From the NCBI GenBank assembly GCA_027030825.1, contig JALVEM010000054.1:1-5103 (forward strand): 5,103 nucleotides of DNA, read 5' to 3'. The DNA comes from Thiohalobacter sp. (GTDB lineage: Bacteria > Pseudomonadota > Gammaproteobacteria > Thiohalobacterales > Thiohalobacteraceae). Under the pieces are notes generated by a model. The model ran no database searches and was not told the origin of the DNA. It was given only the letters and a program-made list of their open reading frames with translations. The position numbers and the translations under genes are program-made. Shown piece after piece: positions 4,144 to 5,103 of this stretch (its first letter is position 1; each line of letters starts with the position of its first letter).

Positions 4144-5103
4144 ATGCCGGAGAACGTAGCTGCCGATCAGGCCTCGGAGGAGAAACCCTGCCTGCTGGTC
4201 GTCGACGACTCGCGTGTCATTCGTATCGCGGCCCGCAAGATTCTCAAGGACGAGTTCGAAGTGCTCGAAGCCGGCGATGGCCAGGAGGCGCTGGAACTGC
4301 TGGAGTCGGACGACCGCATCCGCCTGGTCATCTCGGACCTCTCCATGCCCTATCTCGACGGCATGGGCCTGCTGCGCAGGCTGCGCGAATCCGACGATCA
4401 CCGGCTTTCCAACCTCCCCGTCATCATCGTGACCGGCGCGGAAGACGACGAGGAGGCCAAGTCCGCCGCCTTCGCCGCCGGCGCCAGCGACTTCCTCACC
4501 AAACCGTTCGATTCCGTGCAACTGCTGGCCCATGCCCGCTCCCACATCAAGCTGGTCGAGACCTCCGAGAAACTCGAACAGACCAGCACGGCCATCGAGC
4601 AGAATCCGGCCATCGACCAACTCACCGGGCTGGTCAATCAGCGCGCGTTCCAGATGCGCGGCCAGCAGGAGGTGGCCTATGCCATCCGGCACCGCGCCGA
4701 TCTCGCCCTGATCCTCGTCGACGTGGACGATTTCGACCGCATCTTCAGCAAGTACGGCAAACCGGCCGGCGAGGCCATCCTCAAGATCTTCTCCGGCATC
4801 GTGAAGGAAAACGTGCGTACCGAAGACACGGGTGGACGCGTGGGCCTGGCCCGGTTCGGTCTGCTGCTCCCCCAGGCGACGCCGGTGGGTGCGAGAAAAC
4901 TGGCCGTGCGCATCTGCCAGCAGATCGGTGCCCGCGCCTTCCGGATCGGCGAGGATCGCCTGCGGCTGACGGCCAGTGCCGCCGTGGTCGCCCCCGGCAT
5001 CCATCGCGACTCCAGCTTCGAACAGATGCTCCGGGAAGGCCAGCGCCTGCTCGGCCGTGCCCATGCCGCCGGCGGCAACCGGGTACTGTTCGATCAGCGC
5101 AGC
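4144..5103 (+). CDS. Response regulator: intact receiver plus degenerate GGDEF (GLARF) domain, open at right edge
   Basis: 320 codons are visible and no stop is reached. Residues about 15-138 are a receiver domain with all phosphorylation residues: D21-D22, phospho-acceptor D65 (ISDLSMP), T97 (VIIVTGA) and K120 (TKPF). After a short helical linker, residues about 156-316 are a GGDEF fold: DQLTGLVNQRAF (158-169), VDVDDF (192-197), and a terminal GRAHAAGGNRV. The signature GGDEF is replaced by GLARF (234-238) in an otherwise clear context (R-V-GLARF-GLLLP). The usual FKxIND is FDRIFS, and GHxxGD is GKPAGE. The inhibitory-site RxxD is present as RTED (225-228), exactly five residues before the motif. 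Such a protein should not make c-di-GMP but could bind it. ATG at 4144 is preceded by GGGAG (4129-4133) at 10 nt. The domain is nearly complete, so either the protein ends soon or another domain follows outside. Confidence 0.93.
   Translation, partial: MPENVAADQASEEKPCLLVVDDSRVIRIAARKILKDEFEVLEAGDGQEALELLESDDRIRLVISDLSMPYLDGMGLLRRLRESDDHRLSNLPVIIVTGAEDDEEAKSAAFAAGASDFLTKPFDSVQLLAHARSHIKLVETSEKLEQTSTAIEQNPAIDQLTGLVNQRAFQMRGQQEVAYAIRHRADLALILVDVDDFDRIFSKYGKPAGEAILKIFSGIVKENVRTEDTGGRVGLARFGLLLPQATPVGARKLAVRICQQIGARAFRIGEDRLRLTASAAVVAPGIHRDSSFEQMLREGQRLLGRAHAAGGNRVLFDQRS

Noticed and set aside
4127..4159. ATG at 4127 as start or leader peptide before the REC-GGDEF gene
   Set aside because: It is out of frame with the regulator and stops after ten codons, and it overlaps the GGGAG ribosome-binding site of the true start.
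4111..5064. 317-residue open frame antisense to the REC-GGDEF gene
   Set aside because: It has no family signature, is rich in Gly, His, Gln and Ala, and lies exactly opposite a gene with clear receiver and GGDEF motifs; GC-rich third positions keep the antisense frame open.

Overview
This is a GC-rich bacterial window whose gene content points to a gammaproteobacterium, perhaps of the Ectothiorhodospiraceae/Chromatiales type. The hints are a YihY/BrkB membrane protein, a lysine/alanine-rich histone H1-like protein, a Lol-type lipoprotein and a two-component REC-GGDEF regulator. The taxonomic guess is inference only; no rRNA or tRNA lies in the window.

Layout. (1) Positions 1-569, minus strand: the first 189 codons of a YihY/BrkB-family inner-membrane protein, cut by the left edge. 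(2) Positions 570-1006: a 437-bp divergent intergenic region. It holds a probable minus-strand promoter for the YihY-type gene, a strong Shine-Dalgarno followed by an eight-codon ORF, and a perfect TATAAT box for the next gene. (3) Positions 1007-1318, plus strand: a 103-residue histone H1-like DNA-binding protein made of KKKxA repeats. (4) Positions 1316-1379: a convergent end region. A GC-rich terminator hairpin is nested inside an outer 9-bp inverted repeat that contains the stop codons of both flanking genes. (5) Positions 1377-3022, minus strand: a two-gene operon in which an M42/M20-like zinc peptidase is followed, with an ATGA overlap, by a small predicted lipoprotein. (6) Positions 3033-4046, plus strand: a family 2 glycosyltransferase with an extra C-terminal Rossmann-like domain, divergent from the peptidase with essentially no intergenic DNA. 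(7) Positions 4047-4143: a 97-bp gap with a good sigma70-type promoter overlapped by a 7-bp dyad. (8) Positions 4144-5103, plus strand: a receiver-GGDEF response regulator, open at the right edge.

Functional picture. The genes do not form one obvious pathway; they look like separate housekeeping or regulatory units. The observation most worth following is the last gene. Its receiver domain keeps every phosphorylation residue, but the GGDEF motif has become GLARF and the other nucleotide- and metal-contacting residues are also changed. The RxxD inhibitory-site motif is kept at its exact spacing. That pattern suggests a phosphorylation-controlled c-di-GMP receptor rather than a diguanylate cyclase. 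I saw no CRISPR array, insertion sequence, phage gene, toxin-antitoxin pair or recognisable defence system.
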